This document shows positions 31,723 through 40,056 of a DNA stretch of 64,000 nucleotides, piece by piece; position 1 is the first letter of the stretch, and each line of letters starts with the position of its first letter. The stretch lies in assembly GCF_014212135.1 (NCBI RefSeq), contig NZ_JACJVQ010000025.1, positions 19,251 to 83,250 on the forward strand, written 5' to 3'. This DNA is from Cohnella thailandensis. GTDB lineage: Bacteria > Bacillota > Bacilli > Paenibacillales > Paenibacillaceae. The notes under the pieces are model-generated. The model had not been told where the DNA came from, did not search any database, and saw only the letters and a list, made by a program, of their open reading frames with translations. Position numbers and translations under genes: made by a program.

Positions 31723-32060
31723 GGGTATCACCTCCATTTCCGCTATTACTACTAGGGTACCATAGGGCAAGCCCTCGCATCAAACCGTCGGTCAACATTT
31801 TCACCCAAACGTCTCATTTTCTCTTGTCCAAGCTCCCGGGTTGTCTCGTCTTCGATTCATAATCCACGTCCTCCATCCGTATCCATGGGGTAGGAGTATC
31901 CGGAGCCAAGATTGTGAACACTTCTATTTATATGCAGCTACGCCGATGATAACAAGTCGGCGGGCAGAGGCTCTGGCACCCTTGGCGCACGAATCCCCCT
32001 ATCGGAGTTCTTGTTCGTATATCAAGCGGTTATCAGCCGTATTATGGAGGTGCAGCGCCA
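31723..32060. other. Intergenic region before the glycosyltransferase operon
   Basis: 338 bp between divergent genes. I see no gene and no recognisable riboswitch. A short GCCGA/TCGGC hairpin lies near 31950-31970. The minus-strand gene may use TTGCCC-16-TAATAG close to 31745-31775; no clear plus-strand promoter was found, which leaves the SigB box at 31264 as a candidate for the operon. Confidence 0.4.
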
Positions 32061-33242
32061 TTGAATTCACCATCTTTGCAAGTTGCTTACGTTAGCACGT
32101 ACGTTCCGAAAAAATGCGGATTGGCGACGTACACCCATCATTTGAGGCAAGCGGTCATGGAGGCCAGAGAGGCGAACGCTCCCGATCCCGTCATCGCCAT
32201 GTGCAATCCGGACGAAGTCGCGAGCTACGGGGAGAATTGGCACATCCCTCTGCTTAAGTCCGAGAAGGACGATTACCGCAAGATCGCCGAGACGCTGAAT
32301 CGGAGTCCCGTCGACGTCGTCTCCCTGCAGCACGAATTCGGAATTTTCGGCGGAGAGGCGGGAAGCCACGTCCTCGAGCTGCTGCAGCATCTGACGAAGC
32401 CCGTGGTCACGACCTTCCACACCGTCTTCGAGAAGCCCGCCGAGCCCTATGCTTCGGTGCAAGCGGCCATCGCGGCCAGATCCGATCACGTCCACGTGAT
32501 GAATCGCAAGGCGATCGGCTATTTGCACGAGCATTTCTCCATTCCGCCGAGCAAAATTTCGTTTATTCCCCACGGAGCTCCGGTTCCGGTTAAAAGGGAA
32601 CGCCAGCAGACTCGCAAGCAATACGGGTGGGAGAACCGCAAGGTCGTATTCCAATTCGGCCTGCTCAGCCGCGGCAAAGGAATCGAGTCGCTTCTTCGCG
32701 CGCTCGCGACGGCCGTTCGCGCGGTTCCCGACCTTCTCTATATTATCGCCGGACAGACCCATCCCGAGGTGCGCAAGCACGAAGGCGAAGCCTATCGGGA
32801 GGAGCTGACGGAACTGATCAAGACGCTCGGACTGGAGAATCACGTAAGGATGATCAACCGCTACGTTCCCGAAGAAGAGCTCGTTTCTCTTATCTCGGCT
32901 TGCGATCTTTACGTCACGCCGTATCCGGGCATGCAGCAGATCACAAGCGGCACGCTTGCTTACGCGGCAGGGCTTGGGCGGCCTATTCTGAGCACGCCGT
33001 ACAGCTACGCGAAGGATCTTATGCAGGGCAACGAAGACTACCTGCTGCCGTTCGGGGATACGGAGCTGTGGAGCGCCAAAATCATCGAGCTGTTCAGCTT
33101 CCCGGAGCTGCTGGCGCGAAGCGAGAGGAAAATAGCGGAGATCGGCAAGAGCATGCAATGGCCCCAAGTAGGAGCGCAGTATTTGGGGCTGCTTGAGCGG
33201 GTAACGTCGGGCAAGGGATGGAGCATCGCGGATGTCGTCTGA
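32061..33242 (+). CDS. GT4-family glycosyltransferase
   Basis: A 393-residue GT-B enzyme. The N-terminal domain begins QVAYVSTYVPKKCGLATYTH, and the DVVSLQHEFGIFGGEAG segment is typical. The C-terminal donor-binding domain has FQFGLLSRGKGIESLLRALA, the RYVPEEELVSLISACDLYV segment and TPYPGMQQITSGTLAYAAGL, replacing the usual E-x7-E with a GMQQxTSG form seen in this subgroup. It starts with TTG after GGAGGTG. It overlaps the next gene by 11 bp. Relatives act on cell-surface or trehalose/mannan-type glycans; the substrate is not readable. Confidence 0.85.
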   Translation: MNSPSLQVAYVSTYVPKKCGLATYTHHLRQAVMEAREANAPDPVIAMCNPDEVASYGENWHIPLLKSEKDDYRKIAETLNRSPVDVVSLQHEFGIFGGEAGSHVLELLQHLTKPVVTTFHTVFEKPAEPYASVQAAIAARSDHVHVMNRKAIGYLHEHFSIPPSKISFIPHGAPVPVKRERQQTRKQYGWENRKVVFQFGLLSRGKGIESLLRALATAVRAVPDLLYIIAGQTHPEVRKHEGEAYREELTELIKTLGLENHVRMINRYVPEEELVSLISACDLYVTPYPGMQQITSGTLAYAAGLGRPILSTPYSYAKDLMQGNEDYLLPFGDTELWSAKIIELFSFPELLARSERKIAEIGKSMQWPQVGAQYLGLLERVTSGKGWSIADVV

Positions 33243-34497
33243 TCGCAATGTCTTGCCCCGAAGCACCCCGTCCTTCATCCATCTGCGCAGGCTGACGGAC
33301 GATACCGGTCTGATCGAACACGCGCTCGGCCGAATTCCAAGGCGAAGGGAAGGCTATACGACCGACGATAACGCCCGGGCACTCTGGACGGTGACCGAAT
33401 GGCTGAGCCCCGAGCGTTCCTCCATCCTCGCGGAGCGGGATCGGATTCTGCTTAAGGAGCTCGCGGACATCTATCTCGCCTTTCTTCTCTGGACCCAGAA
33501 GGAGAACGGCTGGTTCCATAACAACGTCGCTTACGACCGCACGCTGGAGCCGGAGGACGTCTCGCACGATTGCCAAGGCCGCGCCGTCTGGAGCTGCGCC
33601 GACGCTTGGATTCGTCTGGAGGGGGCTCGCCGGGATACCGCGTTTATCCTGCTGCAGCATTCGCTCCAGACGATAGGCTCGATCCGCTCCCACCGGGGAC
33701 AAGCGTTCGCGCTGGCGACGTGCTCCGATTTGCTGTCGGCGCACGACAGCGGAGTTCTCTCTCTGCCCGAAGGGTGGAAGGAGGAGCTGACGAACCATCT
33801 CTATCGCCTGGAAGGCGTGCTCCTGCGGGCGTTCAGCCACTCCTCGGCGGACGGTTGGAAGTGGTTCGAGCCGTCCATGACCTACGGCAACGGCGTTCTG
33901 CCCTGGGCCCTCCTCCGCGCCTTCCGGCGAACGGAGAATCCCGAGGCGCTGGAGGTCGGCCTCGACTCTCTCTCCTCGCTCCGGGCGGCGATGAGCTCCG
34001 GCAAGGGAGGGTTCCGGCCGATCGGCAACGAGAAGTGGCGGACGAAAGACACTTCGAGCCGTTGGGATCAGCAGCCGCTGGAGATGTTCAAGCTCGCCCT
34101 TGCCTTCGAGGAAGCGGCCAAAGCGATCGCCCTCGTGCAGGACGAGGAAGTGTCCCGCCTGATCTCCGTATCGTCCTCCTTGCGGCCCGAGCCGCACGGC
34201 GCTTCGGCGCTCGGCGCGAAATTGACGGACAGAACCGGCCATCCCCCCACTCCCCCTCCGCCGCTGGACGAGCCGCTGAGTCTTGCGGAGGAGCTGCGCT
34301 TGGCGCGCGATCGCTGCCTGGATTGGTTCTACGGCGACAACGATCTTCTGGTCCTCATGGTCGACCCTGAAGAAGGAGCCTGCTCCGACGGCCTTCAGCA
34401 GAACGGTCCGAACATGAATTGCGGAGCCGAAGCGACGATCTCCTTCTTGATGACTCAAGCGTTGTGCTGCCCGGGCACCGGCGGCAACGCCGTCTGA
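33232..34497 (+). CDS. Six-hairpin-type glycan-associated protein, partner of the GT4 enzyme
   Basis: A 421-residue mostly helical protein. The opening motif HLRRLTDDTGLIEHALGRIP and YTTDDNARALWTVTEW, then WFHNNVAYDRT and WKWFEPSMTYGNGVLPWALL, match proteins that sit beside or are fused to GT4 glycosyltransferases and resemble (alpha/alpha)6 glycosidases. An acidic pair (DDNARA) could be catalytic, but no assay-proven family is recalled. It overlaps the GT4 gene by 11 bp, which implies coupled translation and a joint task. There is no signal peptide, so it acts in the cytoplasm. Confidence 0.7.
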   Translation: MSSDRNVLPRSTPSFIHLRRLTDDTGLIEHALGRIPRRREGYTTDDNARALWTVTEWLSPERSSILAERDRILLKELADIYLAFLLWTQKENGWFHNNVAYDRTLEPEDVSHDCQGRAVWSCADAWIRLEGARRDTAFILLQHSLQTIGSIRSHRGQAFALATCSDLLSAHDSGVLSLPEGWKEELTNHLYRLEGVLLRAFSHSSADGWKWFEPSMTYGNGVLPWALLRAFRRTENPEALEVGLDSLSSLRAAMSSGKGGFRPIGNEKWRTKDTSSRWDQQPLEMFKLALAFEEAAKAIALVQDEEVSRLISVSSSLRPEPHGASALGAKLTDRTGHPPTPPPPLDEPLSLAEELRLARDRCLDWFYGDNDLLVLMVDPEEGACSDGLQQNGPNMNCGAEATISFLMTQALCCPGTGGNAV

Positions 34498-34504
34498 ACG
34501 GCAA

Positions 34505-34546
34505 AGGCTGTCTCCCTAAGTCCGATGGCGACTTGGAAGACAGCCT
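34505..34546. terminator. Hairpin between convergent genes
   Basis: AGGCTGTCT pairs with AGACAGCCT, with an inner AAGTC/GACTT stem. T-runs are weak on both sides. Confidence 0.55.
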
Positions 34547-34553
34547 CTGTCGT

Positions 34554-34937
34554 TTATTGCCTATATTGCCGGAGAAGCTCTTGAATCGTCTCCAAGCTTC
34601 GTCCCGCCCAGCGCTGCAGGCGGTCCAGCCGCTCGGCCTCCGTCTCGGCTGCGGCTAGCAGAGAGGCTTTATATTCGGGGACCTCTCCCGAATAAAGCTG
34701 GACGCTGCCGGCCGGGACCCATACTTTCTCCCGATAGGCCGATGCCGGCCGTTCGTGGAACATCGCGACATCCGGGTCGTTCGGATGATGCAGGTCCCCC
34801 TGCTTCGGATGGGACAGCACCGCGAGCACTTGGACGAGCGTCCTTCTTCCGTCCGATTCCATGACCTCTCCGATATATTCTCCCGTTTTATAAGCGGCCT
34901 TGACGATCTGTCCCGGCGCGTATTCCCGATCGCTCAT
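34554..34937 (-). CDS. kapB: KapB family protein
   Basis: A 127-residue protein matching KapB (B. subtilis, 128 residues), a protein required for activity of the sporulation kinase KinB. Conserved pieces are VKAAYKTGEYIGEVME, LVQVLAVLSHPKQGDLHHPN and FHERPASAYREKVWVP. Despite the usual name, no lipobox is present here. The frame continues 20 codons upstream, but the ATG at 34937 (MSDREYAPG) is correctly spaced from GGAGG and matches relatives. It is monocistronic between convergent and divergent neighbours; kinB is not in the window. Confidence 0.88.
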   Translation of the reverse strand: MSDREYAPGQIVKAAYKTGEYIGEVMESDGRRTLVQVLAVLSHPKQGDLHHPNDPDVAMFHERPASAYREKVWVPAGSVQLYSGEVPEYKASLLAAAETEAERLDRLQRWAGRSLETIQELLRQYRQ

Positions 34938-35064
34938 TTTCGTCATCCCTCCGTATCCTTGATCTTCCTTATCTTCGTATAAGCAATTGTAACCCAAGGC
35001 TTCTCCTTTTGCCTATCCGCCGTCACGCTCTACCTCAAGACCTCCTAAATTCGTCGGCTCGCAC

Positions 35065-35093
35065 TTGTCCCCGAAGGGGTAAGGAAGTAATAT
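35065..35093 (+). promoter_or_regulatory. Sigma-A promoter of the diacylglycerol glucosyltransferase-type gene
   Basis: TTGTCC, 17 bp, TAATAT, 31 bp before the start codon at 35125. Confidence 0.6.
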
Positions 35094-35124
35094 GGTAGGT
35101 AGGTAAAGTGGAGGATTGCATGCT

Positions 35125-36246
35125 ATGCGCAAAAAAAGAGTGTTACTCCTATCGGAAGGATTCGGCACCGGCCATACCCAGGCCGCCTATGCCTTATCCG
35201 TCGGACTGCGACAATTATCTCCCCATCTTCAGGCGAGAGTGATCGAGCTCGGGACGTTCCTTAACCCGGTCATCGGTCCATTGATCCTATCCGCTTATCG
35301 CAAGACAGTCAGCAAGCAGCCGAAGCTGGTAGGACGGCTCTACCGCAGCTATTACGATAAAGGCCTTAACCGGATGACCCGATTTGCCCTGCATCGCCTC
35401 TTCTACAACCACGTGTCGGACGTGGTTCATCAGCTCAAGCCGGACGTTATCGTCTGTACCCATCCGTTCCCCAACGCGGTCGTCAGCCGGCTGAAGCGGC
35501 TCGGGCTGAACGTTCCGCTCGTGACGGTCATAACGGACTACGACGCGCATGCGACCTGGACGAATCCGGAGGTCGACAAGTACCTCGTCAGCACGCCGGC
35601 GGTGCGGAATAAGCTCCTGGCTCGCGGAATCACCTCGGACCGCGTCGACGTCACCGGCATTCCGGTCCATCCGAACTTCTGGTCGCCCCACAACCGGGCG
35701 GAGATTCTGGAGCAGTTCGAGCTGTCGGACATGCCTACCGTGCTGATCATGGGCGGCGGATGGGGCATTCTCTCCTCCGACCAGATGCTCGAATACATGA
35801 CCCAATACGCGGACAACGTTCAGCTTATCTTTTGCCTGGGGAGCAACGACAAATCCCGGGAGAAGCTGCTCGCCGACCCGCGGTTCCAGCATCCGAACAT
35901 CAAGGTGATGGGCTTCACGAAGGAGGTCAGCAAGCTGATGGACGTGTCCGAGCTGCTCGTCACGAAGCCCGGCGGAATGACCTGCACGGAAGGCATGGCC
36001 AAAGGCATTCCGATGCTGTTCTACGAGCCGATTCCCGGACAGGAGGAAGAGAACCTCGACTACTTCGTCACGCACGGGTTCGGCGAGCTGATGACGTCGA
36101 CCGAGACGATCGACCGCTGGTTCCGCCTGATCCAGGAGCCGTACAAGGCGAACCAGCATCGCGACAGCCTGCTCGCCTTGCGGAACGCGGAGTATGCGCC
36201 GGCCAAGTGCGCGGAAGCGGTCCTGAGCCTCCTCGAGCGCAACTAG
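35125..36246 (+). CDS. MGDG-synthase-family glycosyltransferase (UgtP-like)
   Basis: A 373-residue GT28 enzyme. The N-terminal MGDG-synthase domain includes VLLLSEGFGTGHTQAAYALS and DVIVCTHPFPNAVVSRLKRL; the C-terminal donor domain has TVLIMGGGWGILSSDQMLEY, LLVTKPGGMTCTEGMAKGIP and YEPIPGQEEENLDYF. Such enzymes add glucose from UDP-glucose to diacylglycerol, making glycolipids and the anchor of lipoteichoic acid. A polyprenol acceptor cannot be excluded. The ATG at 35125 is 10 bp after GGAGG; the in-frame TTG at 35116 is too close to that site. Confidence 0.85.
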   Translation: MRKKRVLLLSEGFGTGHTQAAYALSVGLRQLSPHLQARVIELGTFLNPVIGPLILSAYRKTVSKQPKLVGRLYRSYYDKGLNRMTRFALHRLFYNHVSDVVHQLKPDVIVCTHPFPNAVVSRLKRLGLNVPLVTVITDYDAHATWTNPEVDKYLVSTPAVRNKLLARGITSDRVDVTGIPVHPNFWSPHNRAEILEQFELSDMPTVLIMGGGWGILSSDQMLEYMTQYADNVQLIFCLGSNDKSREKLLADPRFQHPNIKVMGFTKEVSKLMDVSELLVTKPGGMTCTEGMAKGIPMLFYEPIPGQEEENLDYFVTHGFGELMTSTETIDRWFRLIQEPYKANQHRDSLLALRNAEYAPAKCAEAVLSLLERN

Positions 36247-36305
36247 GAGAAGCTGGGAGCAAGACGGCGGTAAGTCTGTTAAAAGCCGATAAAATAACTG
36301 CAAAA

Positions 36306-36348
36306 AGGCCTTCGGGAAGCGAATCCTTCGCCTCTTGAAGGCTTCTTT
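36306..36348 (+). terminator. Terminator after the UgtP-like gene
   Basis: GGCCTTC and an inner GCGAA pair with TTCGC and GAAGGC, followed by TTCTTTT. Confidence 0.65.
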
Positions 36349-36496
36349 TGATCGGGCGGCCGGGAGCCGTGCCGGAGCGCGAATGGACAGCGCTGCCGTC
36401 TTGCTTGTATCATGGAACCGAACGGCTTCCGAGCGGAAGCCTCCCGCGAGCAAAGACAACTCGTTCGCTTGGTCCGGATAGAGGAGGGAACCCGGA

Positions 36497-37135
36497 ATGC
36501 AGATCATCGCGATGCTCACGATGCTGATCGATCACGTGGGATTCGTGTTTTTCCCCGAATCGGCCGCATGGCGAATCATCGGGCGCATAGCGTTCCCCTT
36601 GTACGCCTACGGCATCGTTCAAGGCTTTCTTCGCACCAGAAGCCGGCCGAACTATCTGAACCGCCTGCTGATGCTCGCGCTGATCTCGCAGGTGCCTTAC
36701 ATGCTCGGCCTGCAGGTGCTCCGCGTCAACGTCATCGGCACGTTCGTCGTCTGTCTGGCCGCCCTTATATGGATAGACCGCTGCAAATCGAAATGGGCCG
36801 GCGTCTGCATCGCGGCCGTCGCCGCCGCCCTGCTGGAGTTCATCCCGTTCGACTATGGAGCGTACGGGCTGCTGCTAATTCTGATGTACCGTTATCTGCC
36901 GCAAGCCTATTGGATCGCGGTTCATTTCGTCCTGAACGTCGGCTACTTCTATCTGAACGGATGGGAAATCCAGTTCTTCAGCTTGATCCCGACGGTCTTC
37001 CTGGCCTATTCCAAGCAGCTCGCGGATTGGAAGCGCGGCTTCGGCTACCGGGTTCCGAACTGGCTCTGGAGAAGCTTCTACCCGGCCCATTTGTTCGTTC
37101 TGGCGGTCATCGTAGCCGTTCGGGAATATGGCTGA
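36497..37135 (+). CDS. TraX-family membrane protein
   Basis: A 212-residue protein with about seven membrane helices. The TraX signature is clear at the start (MQIIAMLTMLIDHVGFVFFP, then RIIGRIAFPLYAYGIVQGF with Arg-Ile-Ala-Phe-Pro). TraX of the F plasmid acetylates pilin, but chromosomal Bacillota homologues stand alone, as here, and probably act as membrane acyltransferases on an unknown substrate. No conjugation genes are in the window. The start has GGAGGGAACCCGGA before it. Confidence 0.82.
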   Translation: MQIIAMLTMLIDHVGFVFFPESAAWRIIGRIAFPLYAYGIVQGFLRTRSRPNYLNRLLMLALISQVPYMLGLQVLRVNVIGTFVVCLAALIWIDRCKSKWAGVCIAAVAAALLEFIPFDYGAYGLLLILMYRYLPQAYWIAVHFVLNVGYFYLNGWEIQFFSLIPTVFLAYSKQLADWKRGFGYRVPNWLWRSFYPAHLFVLAVIVAVREYG

Positions 37136-37217
37136 TCGGTTTCTGTGTCCGACGAGGCGTTCCGCCCGGGCGTATCGTAAGTCGTTCAGCCACGCGGCTC
37201 TTTATGCCAACCTTATC

Positions 37218-37401
37218 CTAACGGAACGGAGAGCCCTTATTTTGCTCCATAAACCGGCTATTGAAATCTAAAGGAAATGAGAGCCTCTATTTCGAAGAAA
37301 CGATTCAAAAACAAGCGGTATTCACAAAATAAGGGCTATTGCTTCCGTTAGAATTGAAATTATCCGTTTAACACCCAAATAAAGGCTGTCAGTTCCGTTA
37401 C
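37218..37401. repeat. Symmetric array of four 27-bp repeats
   Basis: Units start at 37218 and 37268 (plus strand) and at 37325 and 37375 (minus strand). Consensus STAACGGAANTGAGAGCC followed by YTTATTTKG. Spacing is exactly 50 bp within each orientation, so the block is a 184-bp dyad. A related single unit occurs at 60890. Confidence 0.8.
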
Positions 37402-37416
37402 AGACGAGACGACAAC

Positions 37417-37446
37417 AGCGGCCCGTCCAGTAAAGGACGGGCCGCT
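37417..37446. terminator. Terminator of the NlpC/P60 gene
   Basis: AGCGGCCCGTCC and GGACGGGCCGCT form a perfect 12-bp stem with a 6-nt loop. It lies 8 bp after the gene's stop, reading leftward; the following T-content is modest. Confidence 0.75.
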
Positions 37447-37454
37447 TGTCATTC

Positions 37455-38507
37455 TTATAACGCGCTGCCCCCGAAGAGGAAGCGATACTCCCAATGCCGT
37501 CCTTCGAGGGAATCGATGCGGACTCCTCCGGACGTCTTGGAATAGGTTTGCAGGATTTGGCCGTCGCCCAGGTAGATGCCGACGTGGCTGATCTTCGTGC
37601 CGAACGGCGACTTGTTCTCGTAGAGGGAAGCGCTTGTCCCCTTGTAGTCCATGAAGAACATGAGATCGCCGCGCTTCAGCTGCTTCCAATCGGTCGTGAC
37701 CGTCGATTTCTCGCGCACGTACGCGCCTTGCGCAGCCGAATCGGACGGAAGCGCGATGCCCAGCGCGTCCTTGAACGCTTGGCGCACGAAGTCGGAGCAA
37801 TCGAACGTCGCCGTCGTGCTGCGGTCCGAGCCGTATTCGTAAGGCGTTCCGAGGTATTTCATGCCCGCCGCGATCACCGCTTCGACCTGGGCGGCGACGT
37901 CGGCCGGGGAGCCGGAGCCTGCGGAGCCCGAACCCGTCGAGCCGGAACCCGTTGAACCGGAGTTCGACGAGCCGGAACCCGCGGAGGAACCGCCGTCCGG
38001 AATCGTTCCCGTCAGCTTAATGTAGGACGAAGAGGTGCTGACGTAGCCGGATACGCCGTTCGCGTCGGTCGCCGCGTACCAGTAACCGTTCACCTTCGAA
38101 GTGACGGTCACCTTCTCGTTTTTCTGCAAATAACGAATTCTCTCTCCGGAAGCGGAAGGCGACTTGCGGAAGTTGACGCCGGCCACGATGACGGCATTCG
38201 CGCTTGTGTCTGCTGTCTCGGTAGGAGCGGACACAAGCTTAAGATACGATAAGCTGGAGGAGACATAACCCGTCTGGCCGGACGCGTCGCGCACCTTGTA
38301 CCAGTAGCTGTTCGTTTTCTCCAGTACCGCTACCGTTTCTCCCGATTTCAAATATCTCATAACCGCGGACGAAGTGCTGGGAGCGGTACGGAAGCTGACC
38401 GACGAGACGATCTGGGCAGCCCCTTCCTTGACGGCGGCTCCCGCCGATAGCGGGATGGCGGTTGCGAGCATCGACGCGGCCACGGCGATCATCAAGCTTC
38501 TTCTCAT
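37455..38507 (-). CDS. Secreted SH3-SH3-NlpC/P60 peptidoglycan endopeptidase
   Basis: A 350-residue wall hydrolase. Signal peptide 1-24 (cleavage after SAGA-A), two bacterial SH3 repeats (VSSVSFRTAPSTSSAVMRYL and VIVAGVNFRKSPSASGERIR, each with NSYWYKV or GYWYAAT cores), a Gly/Ser linker, then NlpC/P60 with catalytic Cys in STTATFDCSDFVRQAF, His in ISHVGIYLGDG and the downstream polar residue. It likely cuts the D-gamma-Glu to diamino-acid bond in wall peptides. The ATG at 38507 has AGGAGG 7 bp before it; longer upstream frames are not used. A perfect TATAAT at 38562-38567 (minus strand) may be its -10. Confidence 0.9.
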   Translation of the reverse strand: MRRSLMIAVAASMLATAIPLSAGAAVKEGAAQIVSSVSFRTAPSTSSAVMRYLKSGETVAVLEKTNSYWYKVRDASGQTGYVSSSLSYLKLVSAPTETADTSANAVIVAGVNFRKSPSASGERIRYLQKNEKVTVTSKVNGYWYAATDANGVSGYVSTSSSYIKLTGTIPDGGSSAGSGSSNSGSTGSGSTGSGSAGSGSPADVAAQVEAVIAAGMKYLGTPYEYGSDRSTTATFDCSDFVRQAFKDALGIALPSDSAAQGAYVREKSTVTTDWKQLKRGDLMFFMDYKGTSASLYENKSPFGTKISHVGIYLGDGQILQTYSKTSGGVRIDSLEGRHWEYRFLFGGSAL

Positions 38508-38768
38508 ATTCTGGCCTCCTGGAATCTCATGAAGGTAAGGCGGATACCCCCGCCCTCCTACATTATAGAGAGGCTTGTCCCCCATTCCATGAGACGGATT
38601 TCTTAGCAGCGGCTGCATCAATGGGCAAATAGAGCCAATCCGACCTAGGAACAAAGTACAAGAACCGTTGCCGCCCAACCGTTCCCAATGGCCGACGTCC
38701 ACCATTTTCCAACGGTCCCGGCACAAAAAAAGAGAGGCTCGCCCCTTGGACGGCCCCTCCCCGGTCCC

Positions 38769-39368
38769 TCAGCTTTGCTCTCGATACCCATTGATCCGCA
38801 GATGCGCCTTGTACATCTCGACGAACGAAGGCTGGCTTTCCTTAGGCAGCCAATACTCGGAGTTCCAAAGCCCCGCCTGCTTGAACGCCCGCGGACAATG
38901 GACGAAGATTTCCTCGGTCTCGATCACGACGGCGAGCCCCGTCGTCTTGCCTCCCCACTGCTGGCTGGCGATAAACTCCTCGTTGCGGGTTATTCGGGCG
39001 CGGCCGTTGATGCGAAGCACCTCGTCCATGCCCGGAATAAGGCAAATCAGGCCGACCTGCGGATTCTGCATCATATTGAGCAAGGAATCGGTCCGCCGGT
39101 TGCCTGGACGATCCGGGAACGCGAGCGTGCGCTCGTCCAGCACTTTAATGAAGCCGGGCTTGTCTCCTCTCGGAGACACGTCGGTATTGCGGTTCGAATC
39201 CGACGTTGCCAGGAAAAAGAGCGAGGCCGAAGCCAGATAATTCTCGACATGCGAATCGATGATCGAGATCGTTTTCTTCACGATCGATTCGTGAGGCTCC
39301 TCGATAAATTCCCGCAATTGGTCGACCGTCGTCACCTGATCTCGCATCCAAATGGGAATGGTAGACAC
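38769..39368 (-). CDS. Pyridoxamine 5'-phosphate oxidase-like FMN-binding protein
   Basis: A 199-residue split-barrel flavin protein of the PPOX family (MSMEG_1061-like subgroup). Motifs are ASLFFLATSDSNRNTDVSPR, AFPDRPGNRRTDSLLNMMQN and ICLIPGMDEVLRINGRARI. Such proteins bind FMN or F420-type cofactors; the substrate is unknown. It is the last of three small genes (MOSC, PaiB-type, PPOX) that follow the peptide-catabolism operon in the same direction with 27-28 bp gaps. Confidence 0.83.
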   Translation of the reverse strand: MSTIPIWMRDQVTTVDQLREFIEEPHESIVKKTISIIDSHVENYLASASLFFLATSDSNRNTDVSPRGDKPGFIKVLDERTLAFPDRPGNRRTDSLLNMMQNPQVGLICLIPGMDEVLRINGRARITRNEEFIASQQWGGKTTGLAVVIETEEIFVHCPRAFKQAGLWNSEYWLPKESQPSFVEMYKAHLRINGYREQS

Positions 39369-39396
39369 TTTCGTACCGCCTCCTGCTGATCGGACT

Positions 39397-40029
39397 CTAT
39401 TCGGCGGGCCGCGAAGCCGGCATCGCTCGCTCGATGGCGTCGGCGATACTCCGCGCGTCCTCCCTCCCGGATTGCCGCAAATGCCGGATGACGTTGCGCC
39501 GCCTCTCTTCGGTGTGGTCTTGATGCAGCTTCCATTGGCCTTCCAATCTCGCGATCTTTATTCTAAAGCCTACTACCCCGCCGATCAAACGGTCGTACAC
39601 ATGGTCCGGAACGCGACCGTCCCAAGGCTCGGGCATCCCCGATTCGTAGAAGCGAATGGTCCGTTCCATGATCGATCTCAGCCCTTCCGCATCGTCGACT
39701 CTTGCGAAATCGCCGTACGCGTGCACCGAGAGATAATCCCACGTCGGCACGAACCCCGCGGCTCCGTACCACGAAGGCGTCACGTACGCGTGCGGGCCCG
39801 GGAACACGGTCAGCACGGTTCCGCCGATCGCCTGCCACTGCGGATTCGCCCTGGACATATGGCTGACGAGATAGAGCTGCCCCTCCTTATCCCTCTCGAT
39901 CAGAAAAGGCAAATGGGTGCCGTGAGGCGCTCCTTTAGCCTGGGAGAACAGAATTCCGAAGCTATACTCCCGGATGAAATCCACGAGCGTCTCTTCGTCC
40001 TTCATCTCGTACTCTTTAGGAATATACAT
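39397..40029 (-). CDS. PaiB-family FMN-binding regulator
   Basis: A 210-residue split-barrel protein matching PaiB ("transcriptional repressor of sporulation and degradative enzymes" in Bacillus). Conserved parts: MYIPKEYEMKDEETLVDFIR, LPFLIERDKEGQLYLVSHMS and VPTWDYLSVHAYGDF, which shape the flavin site. MYIPKxF is the usual family start, so ATG 40029 is chosen over GTG 40041, although its GGAG site is 13 bp away. It sits between the MOSC and PPOX genes. A regulatory role is inferred from the family name and has weak biochemical support. Confidence 0.83.
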   Translation of the reverse strand: MYIPKEYEMKDEETLVDFIREYSFGILFSQAKGAPHGTHLPFLIERDKEGQLYLVSHMSRANPQWQAIGGTVLTVFPGPHAYVTPSWYGAAGFVPTWDYLSVHAYGDFARVDDAEGLRSIMERTIRFYESGMPEPWDGRVPDHVYDRLIGGVVGFRIKIARLEGQWKLHQDHTEERRRNVIRHLRQSGREDARSIADAIERAMPASRPAE

Positions 40030-40056
40030 GCTGCGAGTCACGCTCCGTTCTTCGGG

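Larger units (their letters stand above)
37136..37454. other. Intergenic region holding the 27-bp repeat array
   Basis: About 320 bp with no gene. The four repeats at 37218-37401 and the 12-bp hairpin at 37417-37446 account for most of it. Confidence 0.6.

Noticed and set aside
31528..31755. 75-codon plus-strand frame downstream of the SigB box
   Set aside because: It is the complement of the secreted-protein gene, Arg-rich and without a ribosome site; the SigB transcript is more likely non-coding here.
35071..35090. GGGTAA before the UgtP-like gene as a SigB -10
   Set aside because: No GTTT-type -35 at 12-15 bp; a good sigma-A promoter covers the same bases.
36497..37135. TraX similarity as a sign of a conjugative element
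   Set aside because: No relaxase, coupling protein or pilus genes anywhere in the window; lone chromosomal TraX-type proteins are common.
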